DNA of 64,000 bases from Chryseobacterium artocarpi (GTDB lineage Bacteria > Bacteroidota > Bacteroidia > Flavobacteriales > Weeksellaceae): assembly GCF_001684975.1 (NCBI RefSeq), contig NZ_MAYH01000012.1:248001-312000 (forward strand), given 5' to 3'. The notes under the pieces were generated by a model, which saw only the letters and a program-made list of their open reading frames with translations, did not search any database and had not been told where the DNA came from. The first letter of the stretch is position 1. Each line of letters begins with the position of its first letter. This document shows positions 33,939-41,885 of the stretch, one piece after another. A program made the position numbers and the translations under genes.

Positions 33939-35165
33939 TTAGGATATAGAAAGGTTTTCATGGCTAAGAACACCTACTTTTAGCATGCATTCTTTCATTT
34001 TATGATAGGTTCTTTTAATATCGTGATCCAAACCGATAGAGAATCTGATTAAACCATCAGAAATCCCGATTGAAGCACGTTCTTCTTCCGGAATTTCAGA
34101 AGAAGTGGATTTTCCAGAACAAGAGAACAGGGTTTTGTAGAAACCAAGACTTACGGCAAGGTAACCCAGGTTTTCTGTCTGCATCAGCTCCATCAGCTCA
34201 TTAGCTTTTTCTGTGGTTCCGGCATCTAAGGTCAGTAGTCCGCCGAATCCGTATTCCTCATCGATCATGCCTTTCATTAGCTCATGATTCTTATGAGAAG
34301 GTAATCCTGGATAAGAAACTTTTAGTCCGTCCTGTTCGAATCTTTCAGCCAGATACATGGCATTATGACTGTGTTGTTTTATTCTGATATGAAGCGTTCT
34401 CAGGTTTTTAAGAATGCTTGATGCTCTCAAACTGTCCATTGTAGGACCAAGAAGCATGCATGCACCTGAATTTACATTTTTAGTATCATCTATAAATGCC
34501 TGTGTTCCGCAATATACACCACCTACAGTATCACTGCTTCCGTTGATGAATTTTGTTAAACTATGAATAACGACATCAGCACCGAATAATTGTGGTGAAA
34601 TGGAAAGAGGAGAGAAAGTATTGTCAACAATTAATTTTAAATTGTGCTTTTTACAGATTTCTGAAAGCTTTCTAAGATCTGCTACTTCTAACAAAGGGTT
34701 GCTGACACTCTCACAATAGATCACTTTTGTATTTGGAGTGATCGCATTTTCAATAGATTCAAAATTATTGATGTCTACGAAAGTAGTTCCTACATTAAAT
34801 TGTGGTAAGAAGTTTTTAAGGAAAGCGTAGGTTCCACCATAGATGGTTCTGCTTGAAATGATATGGTCTCCGCTTTTGCAAACCTGCATAAGAACAGATG
34901 TGATCGCTCCCATTCCGGAAGCTGTAACATTTGCCGATTCTGTATTCTCCATTTTGGCAAGTGCCTGTGCCAGATAAAGGTTCATCGGTGATGAATGTCT
35001 GGAATATAAATAACATCCTTCTGCATTTCCTTCAAAAGTATCAAACATGGTTTTTGCTGAAAGAAATGTATAGGTAGAACTGTCGGAAATAGAAGGGTTT
35101 ACTCCTCCGAATTCACCAAAATACTGAAGATCCTGGATCTCGTTGGCTGCATTAAAATTTTCCAT
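33939..35165 (-). CDS. Cys/Met-metabolism PLP-dependent enzyme (methionine gamma-lyase-like)
   Basis: The 408-residue protein belongs to the cystathionine gamma-lyase/synthase fold. It has YSRHSSPMNLYLAQALAKME near residue 53, ASGMGAITSVL (PLP phosphate contact), IVDNTFSP, and the PLP lysine in VIHSLTKFINGSSDTVGG near residue 207. The C-terminal RFSIGLDHD is the family carboxylate-binding end. Members split or join sulfur amino acids; methionine gamma-lyase, cystathionine gamma-lyase and O-acetylhomoserine sulfhydrylase are all possible. An Lrp-family regulator is divergent with 157 bp between them, as known for mdeA/mdeR in Pseudomonas, which favours a catabolic lyase controlled by an amino acid. 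Confidence 0.82.
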   Translation of the reverse strand: MENFNAANEIQDLQYFGEFGGVNPSISDSSTYTFLSAKTMFDTFEGNAEGCYLYSRHSSPMNLYLAQALAKMENTESANVTASGMGAITSVLMQVCKSGDHIISSRTIYGGTYAFLKNFLPQFNVGTTFVDINNFESIENAITPNTKVIYCESVSNPLLEVADLRKLSEICKKHNLKLIVDNTFSPLSISPQLFGADVVIHSLTKFINGSSDTVGGVYCGTQAFIDDTKNVNSGACMLLGPTMDSLRASSILKNLRTLHIRIKQHSHNAMYLAERFEQDGLKVSYPGLPSHKNHELMKGMIDEEYGFGGLLTLDAGTTEKANELMELMQTENLGYLAVSLGFYKTLFSCSGKSTSSEIPEEERASIGISDGLIRFSIGLDHDIKRTYHKMKECMLKVGVLSHENLSIS

Positions 35166-35322
35166 AAGTATTGTTTTTATTTTACAATCCTAATTTGCGT
35201 TATTTTCATAATTATTACAATATAAAATTGAATTTATAGAATATAAAACTGTAAAATATTGTTTATTTAGAAAATATAATTGTTATCTTCGGAAATATTA
35301 AAAATCAACCAAAAAATTATCT

Positions 35323-35781
35323 ATGGAACTTGACGAAATTGATAAGAAACTGTTGTTGTTTTTGCAAGAAGACTGTAAACAAACCACCAAAGAGCTGTCT
35401 GGTAAGCTGGGATTATCAGTTACTGCTGTTTATGAACGGGTAAAGAAGTTGGAAAACTCGGGCGTGATCTCAAGATATGTTGCGTTGTTAGACAAACGAA
35501 AGGTAAAACTTGATTTTATAGTATTGTGCCATGTAAAATTAACACAGCATAAGAAAGAATTTGTTCTTCAATTTGAGAAAGAGGTGATGAATCTCCAGGA
35601 GGTTACGGAATGTTTTCACATAAGTGGTGATTATGACTATATCCTTAAAATAGGCGTGAGAGATATTGAAGACTACAGGAACTTTATGCTGACGAAACTT
35701 ACGACGCTGCAACACATCGCAAGTACGCACAGCTCATTTATGATTTCCGAAGTAAAAAATACGACGGCAATTGTTTTATAA
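35323..35781 (+). CDS. Lrp/AsnC-family transcriptional regulator
   Basis: The 152-residue protein has an N-terminal winged helix (DEIDKKLLLFLQEDCKQTTKEL, then GLSVTAVYERVKKLENSGVISRY, residues 3-50). A C-terminal RAM ligand-binding domain follows (VLCHVKLTQHKK, CFHISGDYDYILKIGVRD). Lrp-type proteins bind DNA as dimers or octamers and respond to amino acids. Divergence from the sulfur-amino-acid PLP enzyme suggests that gene as the target. The 157-bp intergenic region is about 80 percent A/T with several TATA/TTTATA tracts; I could not define operator sites. Confidence 0.92.
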   Translation: MELDEIDKKLLLFLQEDCKQTTKELSGKLGLSVTAVYERVKKLENSGVISRYVALLDKRKVKLDFIVLCHVKLTQHKKEFVLQFEKEVMNLQEVTECFHISGDYDYILKIGVRDIEDYRNFMLTKLTTLQHIASTHSSFMISEVKNTTAIVL

Positions 35782-35815
35782 AATTAAAAAGTCAGAGAAC
35801 AGTATAGTTTATAAT

Positions 35816-36847
35816 TTACACCAGAACTCCATTTTTAGAAGCAATAGGATCTGGTAAATCTGTTTCTCCGGTCATTTGAAGAAGATCAATTTCAATGGTT
35901 CGGCAGATGGAAAGCATTGGAACGTCAAACATTAACCCAGCAAAAGGGTTTTCTGAGTAATCACCCACAAGCTCCATAATGATGTAAATCCAACCGATGA
36001 TGATACAGAAAGGAATGGATGTCCAGATTCCCCAATCTCCAAGCTTTGCAAATTCATTAACTAATCCTAATGGAAGTAATGTGATGAACAGGATGTTGAA
36101 GACAAATGCTGTACTGGCAAACTGTCTTGGAGAAGGAAATTTTTTGATTCTTTCTGCTTGCCCCTGAAAACCATAGAACTCATTCAGCGTGTTTTGAAGC
36201 TGAGTTTGATTGAAGTCTGTGATGGCATTCATGTTTTTCAGTTCATTGATATCTTTTGCCTGTTGAGAAATCAGATACGTAGCAAAGTTTTTATATTCAT
36301 TTTTCAGCTCATATTCTTCCTCTGAGAGATATTTGTGTAAGAAAATAGGAGCTCTTCCATAATCAGGGAATCCTGCTTTGATCAATCTGTTTCTTCTGAG
36401 ATTGATATTTCCGAATTTATTATTTTCACTGCTGATGTGTTCCCATTCTGTAGGAACCAAAAGTTGTTCACGGAAAGTGTAAAGCCACGCAATATGACGG
36501 TAAATGATCTTTTTTTTGCGATCTTCTAGATCAAATGTACCTATTTCTTCATTTTTTGTGTCAAAAGCCTGAACCATTGAAGCAAAGGAACGGCTTGAAT
36601 TTACGATTCCACCCCAGATTTTTCTCGCTTCCCAAAGTCTGTCGTAAGCCTGGTTATTTTTAAAACCAACAAGGAATGCTTCAGCAGTACCGATCAATGC
36701 AACCGGAACCCACGGAATTGTCATCCAGTGCCAATTAAAGAAATAAAATAGAACGGCAATCAGAGTACACCATATAGAAATTAGTATAAGGTGTGTTCCT
36801 GATAAATTAAGAACTTGTTTATAGTTGACGTACTTTGTAGTGATCAT
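35816..36847 (-). CDS. Bestrophin-like (UPF0187) anion channel family protein
   Basis: Hydrophobic helices lie near residues 18-36, 40-60, 230-255 and 260-280 of the 343-residue form. The family signatures are KNNQAYDRLWEARKIWGG after the second helix and SENPFAGLMFDVPMLSICRTIEIDL near the C terminus. Bacterial members form pentameric ion channels in the inner membrane. The frame is open to an ATG at 36892, but the ATG at 36847 (ITTKYVNYKQVLNLSG) begins where family members usually start, so I prefer it; the extra 15 residues look like leader sequence. Confidence 0.82.
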   Translation of the reverse strand: MITTKYVNYKQVLNLSGTHLILISIWCTLIAVLFYFFNWHWMTIPWVPVALIGTAEAFLVGFKNNQAYDRLWEARKIWGGIVNSSRSFASMVQAFDTKNEEIGTFDLEDRKKKIIYRHIAWLYTFREQLLVPTEWEHISSENNKFGNINLRRNRLIKAGFPDYGRAPIFLHKYLSEEEYELKNEYKNFATYLISQQAKDINELKNMNAITDFNQTQLQNTLNEFYGFQGQAERIKKFPSPRQFASTAFVFNILFITLLPLGLVNEFAKLGDWGIWTSIPFCIIIGWIYIIMELVGDYSENPFAGLMFDVPMLSICRTIEIDLLQMTGETDLPDPIASKNGVLV

Positions 36848-36926
36848 AGGGAACGTAAAATTTGGAGTGCATACAAACAAAATAGATACCAAAACCGGGC
36901 TATCTGTTCTGTTTATTAAAATTAAT

Positions 36927-36957
36927 AAAAAAACCTCTAAAAAATTAGAGGTTTTGT
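36927..36957 (-). terminator. Terminator after the E1 dehydrogenase gene
   Basis: AAACCTCTAA/TTAGAGGTTT with a 4-base loop is followed on the minus strand by seven T. It separates the E1 gene from the bestrophin-like gene. Confidence 0.85.
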
Positions 36958-36961
36958 ATAA

Positions 36962-39034
36962 TTAATATGCGAACATTTCTTCGATCTTTTTGCTGAGCTT
37001 TTCAGCGTTTGGAAGCATTTCTTTTTCCAGTACCAGATTAATAGGAACAGCCGGAGTATCTAAAGATCCCATTGCTTCTACCGGAGCATCCAGATATTGG
37101 AAGCAGTTTTTGGAAATTCTGTGAGCAAATGCTTCAGCAAAAGAGTTGTTAAGCTGCTCCTCTGTCAGAACGATACATTTACCGTGAGCTTTTACTCTTT
37201 CAAAAACCAATTCTTCATCTAAAGGAATTAAAGTTCTTAAATCAATAACTTCAACTCTTCCATTGAAATTTTTTGCAGCTTCTTTAGCCCAGTAAACTCC
37301 CATTCCGTAAGTGACGATCAATAAAGTTCTACCTTTTTCGGTCTCATTTTTATCAGCTTCAATTATTACTTTACCTTTTCCAAACGGTAAAATATAGTCT
37401 TCTGCCGGTTCTATAGTCTTAGCATCTTCGGTTCCCGGAACTTTGCTCCAATATAATCCTTTATGTTCTAACATTACTACAGGGTTCGGATCGTAATAAG
37501 CCGCTTTTAATAGTCCCTTGAAATCGGCAGCATTACTTGGATAAGCGATTTTAATTCCTTTGATATTGGCTAAAATACTTTCCACACTACCACTGTGGTA
37601 AGGACCACCTCCTCCGTAGGCTCCAATTGGAACACGGATGATATTGCTTACAGGAAATTTTCCTTGACTTAAATAACTGGATTTTGAAATTTCGGTGATC
37701 AATTGGTTGATTCCCGGGTAAATATAGTCTGCAAACTGTACTTCAACGATCGGTTTTAATCCTACGGCACTCATTCCCGCTGTAGAACCGATGATATAAG
37801 CCTCCTGAATTGCCGTATTGAAAACTCTTTTACTTCCGAATTTTTTTCCTAGTGTTACAGTCTCACGGAAAACACCACCGATTCTTTCACCTACATCCTG
37901 TCCGTAAAGAAGTGCTTCCGGATGTTTCCACATCAATTCCTGTATCGCATGGATGGCAGCATCTACCATTACAATTTTTTCCCCGTTGGCAGGTTCTCTT
38001 GTGCCTGTTTCCTCAGTAATCGGAGTAGGAGCAAAAATGTGCTGCATTACTGTTTCAGGCTTCGGATCTTCAGCGTTTTTAGCTCTTTCAAAAGCTTCTT
38101 CAGCATCAAGGCGTGCTCTTTTTGTGATTTGTTTTAAAAGATCTTCGTCGACACCCGCTTCAAGCAATTGTTTTCTAAGGATTTCTCCCGGATCTTTAGC
38201 TCTATGTTTTGTTAAATCTTCTTCGTCTCTATAGAATTCTCTTCTTACTCCTGAAGTATGGTGCCCGATTAATACTGTTTTTGCACAAACAACTAAAGGT
38301 TTTCTCTCAGTTCTTACAAAGTCAACGGCTTTTTTCATAGCCTCAAAACTTTCAGCAAAGTCAGTTCCGTCCACTCTCATCCTGCTTAATCCTGAAAATC
38401 CAGCTACGAAATCATAAGCATCACAAGTTCTGGCTTCTTCTTTGGTTACGGAAATTCCCCATTCATTGTCTTGTACAAGAAAGATAATAGGTAATTGATG
38501 TAGGGCTGCAAATTGTAAAGCTTCACTTACTTCACCTTCGGTCACGGAATTATCTCCAAGGCTACAAACTACTACAGGATTGTTTTCAAAATTCTGAAGT
38601 TCAAAATCCTGAATATACTTTATACCCTGAGCTACTCCTGTTGTAGGAATAGTCTGCATCCCTGTAGCGGAGCTCTGGTGGATGATCTTTGGCTTGTTTT
38701 CGTCCCTGCTTGAAGGGTGTGAATAATAAGATCTACCTCCGGAAAAAGGATCGTCAGCTTTAGCCAATAATTGAAGCATCAGTTGGTACGGTTCAAAGCC
38801 GATTCCTAAAAGGATGCTTTCATCTCTGTAATAAGGAGATACCCAGTCTTCTTTTTTTAACTGGTAGGCGGTTGCTAATTGGATGGCTTCGTGGCCTCTT
38901 GAAGTACTGTGAACGTATTTACAGATATTTCTGTTTTCTTCGTAAATGTCGGCCATTGCTTTAGCCAGCATCATATGATTGTACGCTTTAAGTAAAATAT
39001 CCTGAGAAACTTTTTCGTGAAGTGTATTTTCCAT
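36962..39034 (-). CDS. 2-oxo acid dehydrogenase E1, fused alpha and beta subunits
   Basis: The 690-residue protein joins an E1-alpha half (residues 1-330) and an E1-beta half (350-690). The alpha half has the thiamine diphosphate site GDNSVTEGEVSEALQFAA ending in QDNEWGISV; the phosphorylation-loop-like region is YRDEEDLTKHRAKDPG. The beta half has LYGQDVGERIGGVF, EVQFADYIYPGINQL and PVVMLEHKGLY. It decarboxylates a 2-oxo acid, probably branched-chain (2-oxoisovalerate), and passes the acyl group to an E2 not in this window. The frame is open to 39061, but a -7 promoter element lies at 39041-39048, so translation must begin at the ATG at 39034 (ENTLHEKVSQ). Confidence 0.9.
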   Translation of the reverse strand: MENTLHEKVSQDILLKAYNHMMLAKAMADIYEENRNICKYVHSTSRGHEAIQLATAYQLKKEDWVSPYYRDESILLGIGFEPYQLMLQLLAKADDPFSGGRSYYSHPSSRDENKPKIIHQSSATGMQTIPTTGVAQGIKYIQDFELQNFENNPVVVCSLGDNSVTEGEVSEALQFAALHQLPIIFLVQDNEWGISVTKEEARTCDAYDFVAGFSGLSRMRVDGTDFAESFEAMKKAVDFVRTERKPLVVCAKTVLIGHHTSGVRREFYRDEEDLTKHRAKDPGEILRKQLLEAGVDEDLLKQITKRARLDAEEAFERAKNAEDPKPETVMQHIFAPTPITEETGTREPANGEKIVMVDAAIHAIQELMWKHPEALLYGQDVGERIGGVFRETVTLGKKFGSKRVFNTAIQEAYIIGSTAGMSAVGLKPIVEVQFADYIYPGINQLITEISKSSYLSQGKFPVSNIIRVPIGAYGGGGPYHSGSVESILANIKGIKIAYPSNAADFKGLLKAAYYDPNPVVMLEHKGLYWSKVPGTEDAKTIEPAEDYILPFGKGKVIIEADKNETEKGRTLLIVTYGMGVYWAKEAAKNFNGRVEVIDLRTLIPLDEELVFERVKAHGKCIVLTEEQLNNSFAEAFAHRISKNCFQYLDAPVEAMGSLDTPAVPINLVLEKEMLPNAEKLSKKIEEMFAY

Positions 39035-39040
39035 AGGAGA

Positions 39041-39048
39041 CAAATATA
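39041..39048 (-). promoter_or_regulatory. -7 promoter element of the E1 gene
   Basis: TATATTTG on the minus strand matches TAnnTTTG. A TTG lies 21 bp upstream within the adjacent hairpin. This element decides the E1 start codon. Confidence 0.55.
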
Positions 39049-39052
39049 CATA

Positions 39053-39087
39053 AAAAAACAAAATACTAACAACTGTTAGTATTTTGT
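39053..39087 (-). terminator. Terminator after the decayed T9SS fragment
   Basis: The 12-bp perfect stem AAAATACTAACA/TGTTAGTATTTT with a two-base loop is followed on the minus strand by a long T run, directly upstream of the E1 promoter. Confidence 0.8.
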
Positions 39088-39112
39088 AATAAAATTATGG
39101 TTTTATGATTAT

Positions 39113-39352
39113 TCTTTAATGACTTTTTTAGTGATCATGTCTTTGTCTGTTTTTATTTCGATGATATAAATTCCTTTTGTATATGTCGATAAATCAATTA
39201 TTTCCTTTTCGCTATTGATTGTTCCGCTTTGTAGTTTTTTGCCGGACATATCATAAATAATAAATGCTGATTTTTTAGGAGCTTTTAGAATGTTTGTGAC
39301 ATCTTTTGTAACGGAGGGTGAAATGATAAGGTTACTTAAAGCCCCCGGTTTA
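39113..39352 (-). pseudogene. Decayed copy of a T9SS C-terminal sorting domain
   Basis: About 75 codons are in frame up to a stop at 39113 and encode ALSNLIISPSVTKDVTNIL, then APKKSAFIIYDMSGKKLQSG, ending ITKKVIKE. This is a close duplicate of the last 75 residues of the subtilase at 39461-41614. The frame is closed by TAA just upstream and there is no start codon. It is the 3' stub of a second copy of that gene whose body was deleted, or a spare domain left by recombination. It has its own terminator. Confidence 0.85.
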
Positions 39353-39404
39353 TATTTCTTTTTTGATTAAATAAGATCTAATTCGAAATTTTTTTGAACT
39401 ATAT

Positions 39405-39440
39405 AAAAAAAGGATACTGAATTCTCAGTATCCTTTTTTT
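39405..39440 (-). terminator. Terminator after the subtilase gene
   Basis: AAAAAAAGGATACTGA/TCAGTATCCTTTTTTT with loop ATTC is a 16-bp perfect stem with T runs at both sides. Confidence 0.9.
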
Positions 39441-39460
39441 AGTGTTAATGATTAAAAAAA

Positions 39461-41614
39461 TTATTCTTTAATCACTTTTTTAGTTACTACATCTTTATCG
39501 GTTTTTACTTCAATGATGTAAATTCCTTTTGTGTAAGCTGATAAGTCAACAGATTCTTTGTCACTATTGATGTTTCCGCTTTGTAATTTTTTACCTGAAA
39601 GGTCATAAATTGTGAATGTAGATTTTTTAGGAGCATTTAAGATATTAGTTACATCTTTAGTAATAGAAGGTGCAATAGCAAGCTCGCTTAAAGCTCTGCT
39701 GCCTTCTTTAGTTCCTAATGAACCTGCAGTATGACCTGTTACAATGATTGAGTAGTTTTGAGGAGTTGCCACACCTGGAGTAGCGTTGTTTACCAATGTT
39801 CCTTTGTGGAAGATTTCAATCTTGTAGTCTCTTCCCGTTACAGGAGCATCAATAATTACTTGTTCTACATTGTCAACATTGTTATCACCTTTAATTGCTG
39901 GAGCTGTTGGATTAATAGGATTAAGCTTCCATGGCATGTATACTGTATTTGTAGTGGTGTCAGTAATTCTTAAATCTAGGTCATTTATAAGTCTAGAACT
40001 TCTGTTATTGTACGCAGATTCCCAACTGATATTTTGAGGAAGTTTAAATTCTGGGTCAATCCAGGAAATCGTTACTTTAAGAGGTTCACTTCCTGAAGCT
40101 TTTACGATTTTGGTATTTGTACTTCCGTTATTTAAAGTCTCTTCATTGAAAATTACAGTATTATTAGACTTTCCAACTAAAAGTTCAGCACCTTTTTTCG
40201 CGTTGATGTATCCCCAGCCATACCATGCATCAGGACCTACAGTTCCTGCTTCAGATGCTGAATGTACTGTCAATGTTTTAGCTGTAGCAGCGTTCATATC
40301 TGCATTATTAAACATTGATTTGTATATCTGCATCCAAAGTCCGATAATCCCTGTTACCTGTGGTGCAGACATTGAAGTTCCGCTGTTGATTTGCCAAGCA
40401 ACGCTTCCTGTAGTGTTTTGAGCAGTTGATGCCATCCATATATCTGATCCTGGAGCTGCAATATCAGGTTTAATACCTCCGTCATCTCTAGGTCCGGCAC
40501 TACTATAATCAGCTTTTACAACATCTGTTGAAGCGGTATATCTAAAATTATTTGTAGTGATAACTTCTGTAGCAGCTACGACAATAATGTTTTTAGCTAG
40601 AGAACCAGGTCCTATACAGTCTCCACCATTACCACAGTTTGTTGCTGGCAGGGTATCTGCTGCTGTAAATAAAGTAAGATCTCCATTTTCGTTTGTGTAA
40701 TACTTAGGTGCTGCTGATGCACCTGGTAAGGCAGGTCCCATACCAAAATAATTACCTGCAGATTTTACAATAACATTTGTAGGGTTGGTATATACAATGT
40801 TATCATAGTTTTGATCATTAGTAAAATAGGTGCCTTGCAGATCAAAAGTAGCATAAGGTTCAGTAGCGGTAGCAGGATAGTAATCACCATTCCAAACCAG
40901 AGCGGTTGCGTCGGAAACAGTTGCAATATCCCATCCAGCATTATTTCCATAGGAGTGGTTAGAGATTTTTGGCTGAGCTATGACAATTTTTTGAAATACA
41001 TTACTAGTGGCTGTATTACCAGGTAGGATCGTTGTAGCAAATCTATAAGAATTCATTGTTGAATTTAATGCTATTCCCATTGCATTTCCGTGGGTTTCTG
41101 TCCCATCAGGTGCTGTTGCAGTTAGTGGAGATGATTTTGCACCTACAATACTAGCAACACCAGTAGCATGTGCACTGTATGGATTTGTATCAGCTTCTTT
41201 GTTAGTAATTCTGCCAGCTGTATTACTAAATGCAGGGTGTGCGGCATAAATTCTTCCTCCATCAAATATGGTATAAAGTATTCCTTCTCCATTGAAAGAT
41301 CCTGCTAATCCAGCAACCCCCCCCGCTGTAGTTAAAGCATCTACATTATTGTTCAAAATTTGACTTTGATCATCTGCCTGGTAGAAATAAGGCTTGTTAC
41401 GGAAAAATCCTGCTAGGTTAGCTTTTTCTTCTTCAATTTTTTTCTGAATGTCAGCTGACTTTGCAGTGTTTCCATACTTTTTTGCAACATAAGAGTCAAA
41501 CTTAGCGCTATTCTCTTTGTTTTGTCTTTCAAACTCTCTTTTTAATCCTTCATTGTTTTGCGCACTTAGCATTGAAATAGCTAAAGTGCCGACCAAAAGT
41601 AAATGTTTCTTCAT
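39461..41614 (-). CDS. Secreted S8 (subtilisin-like) serine peptidase with T9SS sorting domain
   Basis: The 717-residue product has a Sec signal peptide (LLLVGTLAISMLSAQ). An N-terminal propeptide-like helix region reaches about residue 80. The catalytic triad is visible: Asp in TIFDGGRIYAAHP near residue 116, His in SAHATGVASIVG near 150, and Ser in NSGTSMSAPQVTGI near 411. A beta-sandwich region (about 490-630) follows. The C terminus is a type A T9SS domain (TIYDLSGKKLQSG, YTKGIYIIEVKTDKDVVTKKVIKE). The enzyme should be exported across the outer membrane and released or attached at the surface. A decayed copy of the same sorting domain lies downstream. Confidence 0.93.
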   Translation of the reverse strand: MKKHLLLVGTLAISMLSAQNNEGLKREFERQNKENSAKFDSYVAKKYGNTAKSADIQKKIEEEKANLAGFFRNKPYFYQADDQSQILNNNVDALTTAGGVAGLAGSFNGEGILYTIFDGGRIYAAHPAFSNTAGRITNKEADTNPYSAHATGVASIVGAKSSPLTATAPDGTETHGNAMGIALNSTMNSYRFATTILPGNTATSNVFQKIVIAQPKISNHSYGNNAGWDIATVSDATALVWNGDYYPATATEPYATFDLQGTYFTNDQNYDNIVYTNPTNVIVKSAGNYFGMGPALPGASAAPKYYTNENGDLTLFTAADTLPATNCGNGGDCIGPGSLAKNIIVVAATEVITTNNFRYTASTDVVKADYSSAGPRDDGGIKPDIAAPGSDIWMASTAQNTTGSVAWQINSGTSMSAPQVTGIIGLWMQIYKSMFNNADMNAATAKTLTVHSASEAGTVGPDAWYGWGYINAKKGAELLVGKSNNTVIFNEETLNNGSTNTKIVKASGSEPLKVTISWIDPEFKLPQNISWESAYNNRSSRLINDLDLRITDTTTNTVYMPWKLNPINPTAPAIKGDNNVDNVEQVIIDAPVTGRDYKIEIFHKGTLVNNATPGVATPQNYSIIVTGHTAGSLGTKEGSRALSELAIAPSITKDVTNILNAPKKSTFTIYDLSGKKLQSGNINSDKESVDLSAYTKGIYIIEVKTDKDVVTKKVIKE

Positions 41615-41885
41615 AATGGTTGGTAAAATATTAAAAAATTGTAATTGTTCAAATATATGTTAAAATTATTTAATTAGCGTTATTTTTATTAAATAATTAT
41701 TGTTTTAAGTTGAGTGTTGTGTGGTTGTTTAATGTTTTGTTTTGTATTTTTTGTATTTTTTTTGTGTTAATTTTATTTTTAAATATGTAAAATATTAATC
41801 ATTCTTTGTATTGTGGTTTTACATTAGTTATTGGAAAAAATGAAGTAACTTTACATTCTCTTTTTTATAAAAGTTAGAAAATTAT

